Of a stretch of DNA of 64,000 nt, positions 17,749-26,950 are shown piece after piece. A program made the position numbers and the translations under genes. This DNA comes from Saprospiraceae bacterium (lineage in GTDB: Bacteria > Bacteroidota > Bacteroidia > Chitinophagales > Saprospiraceae): the NCBI GenBank assembly GCA_030729925.1, contig JANQWK010000033.1, forward strand, positions 1 through 64,000, given 5' to 3'. Under the pieces are notes generated by a model that worked only from the letters and a program-made list of their open reading frames with translations, did no database searches and had not been told where the DNA came from. Positions within the stretch are counted from its first letter, which is position 1; each line of letters begins with the position of its first letter.

Positions 17749-17770
17749 ACACAGGAGGTGCTCTGGAGGT

Positions 17771-18508
17771 ATGGCAAATCTGGCGGTTGATATAGGTAAT
17801 ACACGGATGAAGTGGGGCTTGTTTGAAGCAGAGGAGCTCGTAGAGACAGGTATCGCCGAAGCAGCAGAGCTGGAAAATTTATTGGACCGCTCAAACAACC
17901 AGAACCTCGAAAATCTCATCTTGTGTAATGTGGGTAAAGCATTAGCCCCTGCACTTGAGGAGCGACTGAAGCAAAATTTTTACTTTTTATACTTGGATGC
18001 TCATACGCCATTGCCCTTTGAAAATGCCTATCAATCACCGGAAACGCTGGGGAAAGACAGGCTGGCAGCTATTGCGGGAGCCTATCATATTTTCCCCGGG
18101 AGGGATGTGCTGGTCATAGATATCGGTACTGCCATCACGTTCGATTTCCTCTCTGCTGAGGGGCGATTTGAAGGCGGGAACATCAGCCCCGGGATGGATA
18201 TGCGCTACCATGCCCTGTATTTGTTCACTGCGCGCCTGCCCTTAGTAGATACCCCCTACGGGGAAAACTTCTGGGGTTCAAATACGACAAGTGCTTTGCA
18301 GGCGGGAGTAGTTCAGGGCATACTTTTCGAGATAGAGGGCTATATTCATTGGTTAGAAGAAAAGCAGCCCGGTTTTAAAATAATATTAACAGGCGGAGGG
18401 GCGGATTTTTTTGGAAAAAAACTTAAAAGCGAGATATTTGTTAATCACAATCTGGTCCTTACGGGACTCAATAAAATCCTGGATCATAATGTCCATCTTA
18501 AAAGATAA
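17771..18508 (+). CDS. coaX: Type III pantothenate kinase
   Basis: First step of coenzyme A synthesis: ATP-dependent phosphorylation of pantothenate. The 245-residue protein shows the ASKHA-fold motifs of CoaX: DIGNTRMKWG (phosphate 1), the LGKDRLAAIAGAY motif, DIGTAITFDFL (phosphate 2), and GGNISPGMDMRYHAL. Length is standard. Upstream of the ATG lie AGGAGG (17753-17758, 12 nt away) and GGAGGT immediately before the start, a Shine-Dalgarno-like arrangement unusual for Bacteroidota. The 3' end overlaps the following outer-membrane protein gene by 20 bp, so translational coupling is likely. Confidence 0.92.
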   Translation: MANLAVDIGNTRMKWGLFEAEELVETGIAEAAELENLLDRSNNQNLENLILCNVGKALAPALEERLKQNFYFLYLDAHTPLPFENAYQSPETLGKDRLAAIAGAYHIFPGRDVLVIDIGTAITFDFLSAEGRFEGGNISPGMDMRYHALYLFTARLPLVDTPYGENFWGSNTTSALQAGVVQGILFEIEGYIHWLEEKQPGFKIILTGGGADFFGKKLKSEIFVNHNLVLTGLNKILDHNVHLKR

Positions 18509-19838
18509 AATTATCCTGCTGGCTTGTTGCCTGTTGATCGGCTTTTCGCTGATGGCACAAAGTTCTGCCATCCGCCCCAAGATCAACTCTCCTTATTCGA
18601 GGTTTGGTTTGGGCAACCTGCTCGACCAACATTTTGCGATGGCAGGAGGAATGGGCGGTTTGGGGCAGACTATGGTTGACCCTTATCACTTCAATCACGT
18701 CAATCCCGCTTCTCTGGGTTTTTTGGTAAATACTGTTTTTGAAGTGGGCACACATGTTCAGTGGAACGAAATGAGAGAGGGAGATCAGCTCGAAAATTAT
18801 TGGAGTGGCAACCTGAATTATATGGGTCTGGCTATGCCGCTTAAAAACAGCATCAACCGCACTCTCGACAAAGACGATTCTCCCTGGGCCTTTGGCATGG
18901 CGTTTTCACTGATGCCGTATAGCGAGGTGGGTTATTATATGGAAACCACAGAGACGCATCCTGTTGCCGGGGATGTTAATAATGTTCTCAAGGGCACAGG
19001 AGGCACCTATAAATTCAGATGGGGCAACGCGGTTCGGTATAAAAGTCTGGCGCTTGGCGCAAATTTGGGTTATCACTTTGGCAAGCTGACGTATAACCGC
19101 CGACTGGTGTTGCAGGATCTGACTGCACGCTACGATTCGGAGTTGCAGGATGAGTTCAGCATCAATGGCTTTAATTTGGAACTTGGCGGCCAGTATGCGC
19201 TGTTGTTCAAAAAGAAGACTGGCTCCGGCACCCGCGAGGCCAGCGGCAAGCGACTTTTGGTGGGTGTGACCTACAGCAATTCCTATGATATCAATACGAA
19301 CTCCAGTCTGTTCTACTTCCGCGATAATTTCGCCTACATTGATCAGGACACGGTGAGTTTTCAAAAAGAAATTTCAGGAGAAGGCGTGATGCCGGGAACC
19401 TTTGGGGCGGGATTGTCTTTCGAAACTGCCAATAAACTCAAAATTGGGGTAGAATATACCGCTACGCGCTGGACAGACTACCGCAATATGGCCAAGCCGG
19501 AGTCCCTGGCGGATGCTTCTCGCATGGCTTTTGGTTTGGAGTATATACCCGACTATCAAAGTTATAACAACTATCTCAAGCGAGTGCGTTATCGCTTTGG
19601 TGGCTTTTTGCGCACGGATCCCCGCACGGTTGATGGTGATGCCTTGCAGCATTATGGATTGACCCTGGGCTTTGGTTTACCTGTGGTATTGCCACGCCAG
19701 CAATTGTCGTTTATCAACTTTGCCGTGGAAGCGGGGCAGTTTGGGCTGGAGGATGTCCTTCAGGAAAATTATGTAAAAATTCAGGTTGGCTTTACGCTCA
19801 ACGATAATACTTGGTTTTTCAAACGTAAATTCAATTAA
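18489..19838 (+). CDS. Outer-membrane beta-barrel protein of the coaX cluster
   Basis: A 449-residue predicted outer-membrane barrel. The ATG at 18489 gives a clean signal peptide (IILLACCLLIGFSLMAQ); a start at 18411 would bury it behind 26 extra residues inside coaX. The mature N-terminus INSPYSRFGLGNL and GGMGGLGQTM, then HVNPASLGFL, resemble FadL/OmpP1-like or unclassified Bacteroidota outer-membrane proteins commonly found next to coaX. It ends with VGFTLNDNTWFFKRKFN, an aromatic last strand. The following TPR-like gene starts 2 bp after its stop, so the barrel may work with those periplasmic proteins. Ligand unknown. Confidence 0.72.
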   Translation: MSILKDKIILLACCLLIGFSLMAQSSAIRPKINSPYSRFGLGNLLDQHFAMAGGMGGLGQTMVDPYHFNHVNPASLGFLVNTVFEVGTHVQWNEMREGDQLENYWSGNLNYMGLAMPLKNSINRTLDKDDSPWAFGMAFSLMPYSEVGYYMETTETHPVAGDVNNVLKGTGGTYKFRWGNAVRYKSLALGANLGYHFGKLTYNRRLVLQDLTARYDSELQDEFSINGFNLELGGQYALLFKKKTGSGTREASGKRLLVGVTYSNSYDINTNSSLFYFRDNFAYIDQDTVSFQKEISGEGVMPGTFGAGLSFETANKLKIGVEYTATRWTDYRNMAKPESLADASRMAFGLEYIPDYQSYNNYLKRVRYRFGGFLRTDPRTVDGDALQHYGLTLGFGLPVVLPRQQLSFINFAVEAGQFGLEDVLQENYVKIQVGFTLNDNTWFFKRKFN

Positions 19839-19840
19839 TT

Positions 19841-21244
19841 ATGAAAGCGTTAAGAAGTAGCTTTTTTTTGTTGTCTCTTTTGGTTGTAGCTTTTCAGAAC
19901 GGATGGGCGCAATGTGAGACATGGGTAGGGTCAGCCAGAGAAGACGAGGCGGTATCTGCTCACTCTATTTATAGACCTTATCTGAAGGATCGGGAAGCCG
20001 ATGACCTCAGTTCGATGGCTTCGGAGGATTTTAACGTAGCTTTCAACAATTGGCAGAAGGCATACGAAATTGCTCCTGCAGCAGACGGTAACCGTCCTAC
20101 GCATTATTCAGATGGCCGACTCTTTTACAAGGCTTTGTTGAAGAAAGAAACGGATCCGGCAAAGAAAAAGGAGCACGCAGCCATGATCATGCGTTTGTAC
20201 GACGAGCAGATGCAGTGCTACAAAAATGAGGCATTCTGGCTTGGTCGCAAAGCATACGATATGTTTTATATGGCTGAATATGGTTTCAGCGATGAAACGT
20301 ACAACACGTTCAAGCAGGCGATTGAAAAAGGGGGCAACAATACGGAATATATCGCCTTCGACCCTATGGGTAAGCTGGTGGTTTACCTGTACCAAAGCAA
20401 AAAAATAGACAAGGATGAGGCGCGCAACCTTTTTGTGACCCTGGAGGAGATAGCCAACCACAACATCAAGAACAACGAGCGCTATGCTCAGTACTACGAT
20501 GCCGGTTTCAAGGTAATGGCTGCTGAGTTCAGCAAAATCGAGGATGAAGTTTTCGATTGCGATTATTTCAAGAAAAAACTGATTCCTCAGTTTGAGGCTA
20601 ATCCGGATGACCTGGAGGTGATCAAGTATGTGTACAACAAGCTCCGCGAGGAGGGTTGTGATACGTCCATGACAGATATGATTGTCCTTCGCGACAAGTA
20701 CGAGTTGTTGGCCACTGAGATCAATGCTCAGTTGGAAGCCAAGCGCCGCGAAGAGAACTCCGGTTACGACGCGATCCAGTTGCAAAAAGAAGGCAAATAT
20801 GCAGAGGCAGTGGAGCGCTACAAGCAGGCGATCGAGACAGCTGAGAATGATGAGCTGAAGGCGCAGTTTTACTACAGTATTGCTTACATTCAAGTGTGGC
20901 AGCTGGGATCACTCGGACAAGCACAGGGCAATGCAACGCAGGCTTCCCGACTGAATGCCAATTGGGGCAAACCTCACCTGCTTATGGGTGATATTTATGC
21001 CAAGTTGAGTACAGGTTGCAAAGACGACTGGGACAAGCGTCTGGCTATTCTTGCAGCTTGCGAAAAATATGCCTATGCACGTTCAGTGGATAAAGATGTC
21101 GCAGAGGATGCTTCCAAGCGTTTGGGCAACTACAGCGACGCGCTTCCTACTCGTGAAGACGGATTTATGCGTAAGGTAGAAGAAGGACAGCGGGTGAATG
21201 TACCGTGTTTGGGTGTTTCCACAGTGGTTAGATATAAAAACTAA
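19841..21244 (+). CDS. Periplasmic TPR-like protein, paralogue of the next gene
   Basis: No precise function recognised. The 467-residue protein has a signal peptide (SSFFLLSLLVVAFQNGWAQ) and is mostly alpha-helical. It shares an N-terminal block (FNNWQKAYEIAPAADGNRPT, then FYKALLKKETDP and IMRLYDEQMQCY) with the lipoprotein encoded downstream. A TPR-like region follows (IQLQKEGKYAEAVERYKQAI), and the C-terminus (LPTREDGFMRKVEEGQRVNV) also matches its neighbour. It starts 2 bp after the barrel gene, indicating coupled expression, and a strong hairpin follows its stop. A periplasmic partner of the barrel is a reasonable guess only. Confidence 0.68.
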   Translation: MKALRSSFFLLSLLVVAFQNGWAQCETWVGSAREDEAVSAHSIYRPYLKDREADDLSSMASEDFNVAFNNWQKAYEIAPAADGNRPTHYSDGRLFYKALLKKETDPAKKKEHAAMIMRLYDEQMQCYKNEAFWLGRKAYDMFYMAEYGFSDETYNTFKQAIEKGGNNTEYIAFDPMGKLVVYLYQSKKIDKDEARNLFVTLEEIANHNIKNNERYAQYYDAGFKVMAAEFSKIEDEVFDCDYFKKKLIPQFEANPDDLEVIKYVYNKLREEGCDTSMTDMIVLRDKYELLATEINAQLEAKRREENSGYDAIQLQKEGKYAEAVERYKQAIETAENDELKAQFYYSIAYIQVWQLGSLGQAQGNATQASRLNANWGKPHLLMGDIYAKLSTGCKDDWDKRLAILAACEKYAYARSVDKDVAEDASKRLGNYSDALPTREDGFMRKVEEGQRVNVPCLGVSTVVRYKN

Positions 21245-21262
21245 TTTTTTTCGAACCTGACC

Positions 21263-21304
21263 AAAAGGGGTGGCATCTGAATCTTCAGTGGTGTCACCCC
21301 TTTT
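21263..21304 (+). terminator. Terminator between the two TPR-like paralogues
   Basis: AAAAGGGGTG at 21263-21272 pairs with CACCCCTTTT at 21295-21304; the pairing extends to 13 bp with one mismatch, and T-rich sequence follows. It probably ends or attenuates the purH-coaX transcript before the second paralogue. Confidence 0.65.
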
Positions 21305-21327
21305 GTTTTTTGTTAATGCTACTGCCT

Positions 21328-22764
21328 ATGAAATGGTATTCCCAACTCGTATTTTTGGCCATGTTGTCTTATTTGATGGCCTGTACACCCAAGATACCCC
21401 AGCAAACTGTCGCTGTCCCGGCTGAGGAGATGCCCGCAGCAGCCGAACCCCAGCCCGAACCGGAGTCTTCCGGCAATTGTCCTCGCTTTTCGGACGCTCC
21501 GAATGAGGACGAAGTGATCGAGCAGTATGTGCTCTACCGCGACTTTTTGAAAATTGAGGATTGGGATCAGGCTTATGCCTATTGGCAAAAAGTGTATGCA
21601 GTGGCTCCTGCAGCCGATGGTCAACGCAATACGGTTCTGGCCGATGGTATCCGGTTTTATGAGCATTTTTTGTCGAAGACTTCAGACCCGGATCAAAAAA
21701 ACCAGTGGATTGATGAAATTTTCAGGCTCTACGACCAGATTGCCGTTTGCTACCCCGAAGGAGGGTATATTCAGGCGCGAAAGGCGTTTGACCTTTACTA
21801 CAAGTACAAGGAAAGAGCCGACAAACGAGAGATCTACGATTTGTTTAAGGCTTCGATGGATATAGACGGGCTGAAGACCAACGATTTTGTGATCAATCCT
21901 TTTACGGCATTGATGATAGATTTGTATTTCGAAGACCAAATCCCGGTTTCCGAGGTGAAAAAGTATTTTGAATTGATCAATATCCTAATCGCCAACGGGC
22001 TGGCAGATTGCGAGGGCACGGGCTGCGATCGCTGGGAAATTATCCGGGAATATGCACCCGCCCGCTTGGAGGCTTTTGAGGTGGTACAGGGCTTTTTCGA
22101 TTGCGAATACTACATGAATAAGTATTATCAGGAGTTTCTGGATGCTTCAACAGATTGTGACGTTATCCGGACGGTTTACAGCCGCCTGAAGTGGGGGGGC
22201 TGCCCCGATACCGATGAACGCTTCCGGGCCTTGATTCTTTCGGGCAACCAAAATTGCGTGGAGGAGAGCGACCTGGAATTGGCTTATCAGGCCCTTCGGG
22301 ATACAAGGTACACCGAGGCGATCAACTTGTTCCAAAAAGCAGCTGACGAAGAAACGAACACCGTAAAGAGGGCGACTTATACGCTCTTGATTGCCAAAAT
22401 TTACAATGCTCACCTGAAAGACTTTTCTCGTGCCCGACAGTTTGCCCTCCAAGCCGCTGCATTGCGCGAGGGTTGGGGAGAACCTTACATCCTTATCGGC
22501 CGATTGTATGCTTCTTCCGGTCCTCTTTGCGGCCCGGGAAGGGGCTGGGATAGCCAGGTGGTGGTTTGGCCTGCAATTGATATGTGGAGTAAAGCAAAGA
22601 GCGTTGACCCTTCCGTTGCAGCAGAAGCAAATAAATGGATCAATACATACCGGAAATTTATGCCCACCCGCGAAGATGTGTTTATCCGAAACCTGAAAGA
22701 AGGCCAGTCCTTCCGGGTTGGCTGCTGGATCCAGGAAAATACCATCATCCGCACTGTTGATTGA
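21328..22764 (+). CDS. TPR-like lipoprotein, tandem paralogue of the preceding gene
   Basis: A 478-residue predicted lipoprotein: the leader MKWYSQLVFLAMLSYLMAC ends in a lipobox-like LMAC, so Cys would be acylated, followed by a Pro/Glu-rich spacer (QPEPESSG). The body repeats the pattern of the previous protein (YWQKVYAVAPAADGQRNTVL, IFRLYDQIAVCYPEGGYIQA, ARKAFDLYYKYKE) and keeps the TPR-like segment (DTRYTEAINLFQKAADEE) and C-terminus (MPTREDVFIRNLKEGQSFRV). ATG at 21316 is an alternative start that adds four residues. The pair looks like a duplication with one copy tethered to a membrane. Function unknown. Confidence 0.68.
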   Translation: MKWYSQLVFLAMLSYLMACTPKIPQQTVAVPAEEMPAAAEPQPEPESSGNCPRFSDAPNEDEVIEQYVLYRDFLKIEDWDQAYAYWQKVYAVAPAADGQRNTVLADGIRFYEHFLSKTSDPDQKNQWIDEIFRLYDQIAVCYPEGGYIQARKAFDLYYKYKERADKREIYDLFKASMDIDGLKTNDFVINPFTALMIDLYFEDQIPVSEVKKYFELINILIANGLADCEGTGCDRWEIIREYAPARLEAFEVVQGFFDCEYYMNKYYQEFLDASTDCDVIRTVYSRLKWGGCPDTDERFRALILSGNQNCVEESDLELAYQALRDTRYTEAINLFQKAADEETNTVKRATYTLLIAKIYNAHLKDFSRARQFALQAAALREGWGEPYILIGRLYASSGPLCGPGRGWDSQVVVWPAIDMWSKAKSVDPSVAAEANKWINTYRKFMPTREDVFIRNLKEGQSFRVGCWIQENTIIRTVD

Positions 22765-22811
22765 CCCTCCTCAAACCCCACTAAAAAAATTGAAAAAAAC
22801 GCCTTGATAAA

Positions 22812-22889
22812 GGTTACTTTCGGATGGGGTGGAAGGATTAATAAGGGTAATCAGGTGCAAGTCACCTTAAGGTGCCTTGCACCTGATTA
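22812..22889 (+). repeat. REP-like palindromic element, copy 1
   Basis: Head GGTTACTTTCG through GGATTAA (22812-22841, one base longer than in other copies), then TAAGGGTAATC and a 42-bp palindrome at 22848-22889 with one mismatched pair, centred on CACCTTAAGGTG. It lies in the 162-bp gap between convergent genes. The same element is found at 38832 and 48282 (minus). The palindrome could fold as a long hairpin and may also stop transcription. Confidence 0.8.
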
Positions 22890-22926
22890 ATAAATCATTG
22901 AAAATCAAAATATTAATTTTTTTTTA

Positions 22927-23577
22927 TCAATCCTGGACTTTCATCCCAAAGGAAAGGTCACCTGCATCACCTAATCCTGGAACGATATAGGACTTGGCAG
23001 TGAGTTCTTGATCGAGTGCTCCCAGCCAGATTTGGGCATCGGGGAGCATACGGCGCACGTAGTTGAGGCCTTCCACGGATGCGATTGCACTACAAATGTG
23101 GATTTGTGAGGGGGTGCCGTATTGTTGCAGGGCTTTTACGGCGTGAACCAGGGATGCACCGGTAGCCAGCATGGGATCTGCAATGATGAGGGTTTGCCCG
23201 CTGAGGTCGGGGCAGGAAACATATTCTACCTGGATCTCGAAGGTTCCGTCTTTGTGGTGTTTTCGGTATGCAGCGACGAAGGCACTGGGTGCTGCATCGA
23301 ATACCTGGAGCATACCCTGGTGCATGGGAAGTCCGGCTCGCAGGATAGTCGCCAGGACGGGCGGATGTGCAGGTACGCGATTATGGGCAATTCCCAGGGG
23401 CGTTTCTGTTGCAATTTCTTTATATGCAAGGGTTTTGCTTATTTCATAAGCCATCATGGTGCCGATGCGTTCGATGTTTTTCCTAAACCGCATGGCGTCT
23501 TTTTGGATGATAGTGTCGCGGAGTTCTGCGACAAACAAATTTACCTGAGAGGGATGGTCGTTGAAGATATAAACCAT
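22927..23577 (-). CDS. upp: Uracil phosphoribosyltransferase
   Basis: Salvages uracil with PRPP to UMP in the cytoplasm. The 216-residue protein has the PRPP-binding loop IIADPMLATGASLVHAV, the flexible RAGLPMHQGM segment (family RAG-x-P-M) and the C-terminal uracil-binding YIVPGLGDAGDLSFG. The ATG at 23577 gives MVYIFNDHPSQVNLFVAELR, the expected N-terminus with the early H-P segment; upstream codons in frame look like untranslated sequence. It sits 19 bp downstream of the deacetylase-like gene on the same strand. Confidence 0.93.
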   Translation of the reverse strand: MVYIFNDHPSQVNLFVAELRDTIIQKDAMRFRKNIERIGTMMAYEISKTLAYKEIATETPLGIAHNRVPAHPPVLATILRAGLPMHQGMLQVFDAAPSAFVAAYRKHHKDGTFEIQVEYVSCPDLSGQTLIIADPMLATGASLVHAVKALQQYGTPSQIHICSAIASVEGLNYVRRMLPDAQIWLGALDQELTAKSYIVPGLGDAGDLSFGMKVQD

Positions 23578-23596
23578 AATTGGGGGGCTTTTTTTT

Positions 23597-24970
23597 TCAA
23601 AGAAAAGGAAAAGATGGCAATTTTTCTTGTTGCTGCTTCTTTTGTTGGGGCGGGCTTGCGAGCTGGAGCAGGCTGCGGTACACTTTTTCCCAATCCTGCC
23701 AGCCCCATTCCGGGGCAAAAGAGCTGTTGTGCCAAATGGATACGAAATGTCCGTTGACTTCTTTTGTACGTTGTACGAGTTGGGCGATATGGGCTATGGC
23801 TTGCGCTGGATGGAGTTGCAGGTATTGTTTGAGGGTTACGTCCATCACCTGAAAAGGGACGAGGGTAAGCGAACCGACTGCGTTGTTTTCGAGATCAAAC
23901 CAGGGAAAGGGTCTGGCGAGGCTTGCCCGGTAACCGCTGGCATCGGGATATCCCATAGAGTAGTCTTCCCGGATGCCGGCACGTTGGAGCGCGCGGTAGG
24001 TTTCCGGCAGTCGGAATCGGATAAAGTGCTGTCTGCTTCTGACAAGCTCCGCACCGATTACCTGTTCAAGGGCAGCTTTTTCCCGTGTAATGCGGTGGGT
24101 TTTTTCCGGGGTATGGTACGACGGATGGAGGCCGGGGTGTGCCTGTTGCGCCAATTTGCGGATGAGTTGGCGAAAGCCTGGGTGCTGCGGCCGCACATTG
24201 GGGTCTTTTCGGCTGGTACTGTCTGAAAACAAGAAAAAATAACTGCTTTGCAGTTGGTATTCCCGATGTAGGGTATCGAGGAAATCAAATTGGTCGAAAC
24301 TGTCAGGTTGTTTTCCCCGCCATACCCTAAACCGGATGCCGAGCCTGTACCAGTTTTGCCGAAGGCAGTCACCCGCTATTCCCGCGAGATTTTTCCACAG
24401 GGGTTTCCCCAAATAAGCCCAGGCGAGGTCTATGTCTATGGTGGGGGTAAAGGCATATTCCCTTTTTGGGGCAACAAACCCAGGAAACCTTTCCCGGATG
24501 AGGTCTGCCAGTCGGTAGGCCCAGCGATCAATAAGGGGAATATCGAGAAAGCCGCATTGGTAGGCAATGCTCGCTTTGGCAGGAAACCTTCCGTGGTGGT
24601 CCGGCTCAAAAGGCAGGTATTCTTCATAGCGTACGGCCAGAAAAAAGCACATCGCAAAAAGATCGAAGGGCAGGTCTGCGGAGGTTTGGGCTACGCCAAA
24701 AAAACAAGGCAAATCCAAGTGAGAAAAAACCTGAGGTTTGACCGGGCGGATGTGTCGCTCTTCGAGAAAACCACTGGCGGGAATCACCCATGCGGGCGGG
24801 CCACCAGGCAGTTCCCCGTATTGTATGCGGATAGCGGTAGTCGCTGACGCGAAAACTGCGGAGCTGCTGGTGAGGGTACAAGTACACTGCAGGATTTCCG
24901 AAAAAATCAGTCGGGCAACGTATGCGATGCGTGAACCTTGGTGAGGGGTGTACAGCAAAACTTCCTGCAT
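23597..24970 (-). CDS. Polysaccharide deacetylase-like protein, DUF7033-type
   Basis: A 457-residue protein, probably cytoplasmic (no signal peptide). The N-terminal part MQEVLLYTPHQGSRIAYVAR and FHLDLPCFF-like block match a Bacteroidota group annotated as polysaccharide deacetylase family (DUF7033). Within the catalytic-like region, PTIDIDLAWAYLGK carries the Asp-x-Asp motif, HPSYHTP has the expected His region, and RQHFIRFRLPETYRALQRAG with DYSMGYPDASGYRA follows. C-terminal NGHFVSIWHNSSFA supplies another His. Substrate unknown; the group may act on surface or storage glycans. The ATG at 24970 is preferred over 24997 because homologues begin close to this motif. It ends 19 bp before upp, probably one transcript. 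Confidence 0.68.
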   Translation of the reverse strand: MQEVLLYTPHQGSRIAYVARLIFSEILQCTCTLTSSSAVFASATTAIRIQYGELPGGPPAWVIPASGFLEERHIRPVKPQVFSHLDLPCFFGVAQTSADLPFDLFAMCFFLAVRYEEYLPFEPDHHGRFPAKASIAYQCGFLDIPLIDRWAYRLADLIRERFPGFVAPKREYAFTPTIDIDLAWAYLGKPLWKNLAGIAGDCLRQNWYRLGIRFRVWRGKQPDSFDQFDFLDTLHREYQLQSSYFFLFSDSTSRKDPNVRPQHPGFRQLIRKLAQQAHPGLHPSYHTPEKTHRITREKAALEQVIGAELVRSRQHFIRFRLPETYRALQRAGIREDYSMGYPDASGYRASLARPFPWFDLENNAVGSLTLVPFQVMDVTLKQYLQLHPAQAIAHIAQLVQRTKEVNGHFVSIWHNSSFAPEWGWQDWEKVYRSLLQLASPPQQKKQQQEKLPSFPFL

Positions 24971-25124
24971 GGTGTACTTCTGTAGGATTTTCAGCATAAA
25001 AGATACTTCTTTTCTTTGAAAACTCCACTGAACAAGTAGGGCACTTCAATTCTTATAGGAATAAGACGGCTGGGATACAGCCTTCCTGCAGAATATTTGT
25101 TAATTTTAATACAAATTGAATTTT

Positions 25125-25934
25125 ATGAACGCCAGGACGATTTTCGGCATCATTTGTGGAGCCTTACTGGTCGCAAATCTGCACGCACAACAGCGGATTC
25201 CACAGGGGCAGAATTTTTATAACGATTCTCGCGGGGTGCTGTACGACAGGGAACTAGCGATGGATTTTAAGCTGCATACCAATGGTTTTGCCCTCGGGGT
25301 CAATATCGGAGAGCTGAAGAGTTTTTACCGAACCCGCTTTATCCACATTGGGATTGGGGAGATCAAGCACGCCAAGGAGTTTCGCCAAAACGACGGACAA
25401 ATTTCCTTGACGCAGGTATCGCGGTCATTTATTTACGGCAAACAGAACAATTTTTACAACCTCCGCGTCGGCGTGGGCGAGAAGTTGTATTTTTCTGAAA
25501 AGGCTGCAAGAAAGGGTGTTGCTGTGGGTTGGAGTTATGAAGCGGGCGGTACGCTGGGTTTGCTGAAACCGTATTACCTGCAGTTGCTGAATTCCCTGGA
25601 ACCCGGCTCGCTGGAGTTTATCATCCGCAGTGAAAAGTATTCGGATGAAACAGCCGAGCGCTTCCTGAACATTGACCGTATCCAAGGTGCCGCAGGCTTT
25701 GCAGCCGGCTTGGGCGAACTTTCCCTCCTGCCCGGTCTGCATGGCAAACTGGCAATGCACTTTGACTGGGGAGCCTTCGATGAATTTGTGAAGGCTATGG
25801 AAGTAGGGGTCATGGTGGATGTCTTCTTTAAAAAAGTACCTATCATGGTGGAGTCGCAATTGGTGGGAGATACCGAAAATCAGCCTTTATTCATCAATCT
25901 ATTTTTAAATTTGCAGCTCGGCAAGCGCTGGTAA
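25125..25934 (+). CDS. Conserved hypothetical outer-membrane protein
   Basis: No function recognised. The 269-residue protein has signal peptide IFGIICGALLVANLHAQQ and a beta-rich body with alternating hydrophobic residues (MDFKLHTNGFALGVNIGELK, VGWSYEAGGTLGLLKPYYLQ, FINLFLNLQLGKRW at the end). The terminal aromatic residue and Gly-rich strands suggest a small outer-membrane barrel. The ATG at 25125 is the first in frame. Upstream (about 25098-25120) is an AT-rich promoter-like stretch. It precedes lipA by 75 bp on the same strand, an association I also recall in other Bacteroidota but cannot test here. Confidence 0.55.
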   Translation: MNARTIFGIICGALLVANLHAQQRIPQGQNFYNDSRGVLYDRELAMDFKLHTNGFALGVNIGELKSFYRTRFIHIGIGEIKHAKEFRQNDGQISLTQVSRSFIYGKQNNFYNLRVGVGEKLYFSEKAARKGVAVGWSYEAGGTLGLLKPYYLQLLNSLEPGSLEFIIRSEKYSDETAERFLNIDRIQGAAGFAAGLGELSLLPGLHGKLAMHFDWGAFDEFVKAMEVGVMVDVFFKKVPIMVESQLVGDTENQPLFINLFLNLQLGKRW

Positions 25935-26009
25935 ACGGAGCACCACGGCTAACCATTTTCCGGCTTTGCTGTTATAAACAATATTGTAAACCGGATAATT
26001 ACTCCTAAC

Positions 26010-26882
26010 ATGATAGAATTACCTACTGTTCCAGATAAAACTCCCCGACAACGCAAACCCGACTGGCTTCGGGTCAAGTTGCCGATCGGGCCTAATTTTA
26101 AGAAGGTACGCACTTTGGTGGATACCTACAACTTGCATACGATTTGCCAAAGCGGTAATTGTCCCAATATGGGAGAGTGCTGGGGTGCGGGTACCGCTAC
26201 CTTTATGATTCTGGGCAATACTTGTACGCGATCCTGCTCGTTTTGCGCGGTGAAGACTGGTCGCCCTTCCGAGTACGATACGGATGAACCCCGCCGAGTG
26301 GCAGAAGCGATTTTCCTGATGCAGGTGAAGCATGCAGTGATCACTTCTGTGAACCGAGACGAGCTGAAGGACAAAGGTGCCGAGATTTGGCACCAGACCG
26401 TCCGGGCAGTGAAGGAGGTAAGTCCGGAGACGACCATAGAGACGCTTATTCCGGATGTGAAGGCCGATTGGGCTGCGCTGGAGCGCATGATCAGTCCTGG
26501 CCAGGAGGTGGTGTCTCACAATATGGAGACCGTGGAGGCGCTGTATCGGAAAGTCAGACCACAAGCGAAGTACCAACGTAGCCTGGAGCAAATCAGCCGC
26601 ACTAAGGCCTTTGGCAAGCGCACAAAGTCTGGTATCATGGTAGGTTTGGGCGAGACGGACGAGCAAGTGCACCGCGTGATGGACGATCTGGTGGCGCATG
26701 GCTGCGATGTACTGACGATTGGCCAATACTTACAGCCTACCCCGATGCACCTGGAAGTGGCCGAGTTTATCCATCCCGATAAATTTGCCGCTTACCGCGA
26801 AATGGGCTTGCAAAAGGGCTTTCAGTTTGTGGAAAGCGGTCCCTTGGTTCGCTCTTCTTATCACGCAGAACGACACCTCTGA
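26010..26882 (+). CDS. lipA: Lipoyl synthase
   Basis: Radical-SAM enzyme that inserts two sulfurs into protein-bound octanoyl groups, making the lipoyl cofactor of 2-oxoacid dehydrogenases and the glycine cleavage system. The 290-residue protein has the auxiliary cluster Cys ([12 protein letters not shown]), the radical-SAM cluster motif CTRSCSFC, the conserved [15 protein letters not shown] and TIGQYLQPT segments, and the C-terminal serine ligand region ([11 protein letters not shown]). Length is normal. It could serve the fused E1-based complex encoded at 60180, though E2 genes are not in this window. A strong terminator follows. Confidence 0.95.
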   Translation: MIELPTVPDKTPRQRKPDWLRVKLPIGPNFKKVRTLVDTYNLHTICQSGNCPNMGECWGAGTATFMILGNTCTRSCSFCAVKTGRPSEYDTDEPRRVAEAIFLMQVKHAVITSVNRDELKDKGAEIWHQTVRAVKEVSPETTIETLIPDVKADWAALERMISPGQEVVSHNMETVEALYRKVRPQAKYQRSLEQISRTKAFGKRTKSGIMVGLGETDEQVHRVMDDLVAHGCDVLTIGQYLQPTPMHLEVAEFIHPDKFAAYREMGLQKGFQFVESGPLVRSSYHAERHL

Positions 26883-26890
26883 GCAAAACT

Positions 26891-26921
26891 AAAAAGCCCC
26901 GGCATCTTGCCGGGGCTTTTT
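26891..26921. terminator. Bidirectional terminator between lipA and alkaline phosphatase
   Basis: A perfect 14-bp stem (26891-26904 with 26908-26921, AAAAAGCCCCGGCA and its complement) with a 3-nt loop and A/T tracts on both sides, between two convergent genes. Confidence 0.85.
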
Positions 26922-26950
26922 AGTTGAAATGAGGAAACAGCATGGAGGAG

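Noticed and set aside
18411..18488. Upstream start for the outer-membrane protein of the coaX cluster
   Set aside because: It would bury the signal peptide behind 26 residues and extend the overlap with coaX to 98 bp.
20108..20893. 261-codon hydrophobic open frame opposite the TPR-like gene
   Set aside because: Apparent hydrophobicity comes from complementing Glu/Lys-rich codons; the plus-strand protein has a signal peptide and a paralogue.
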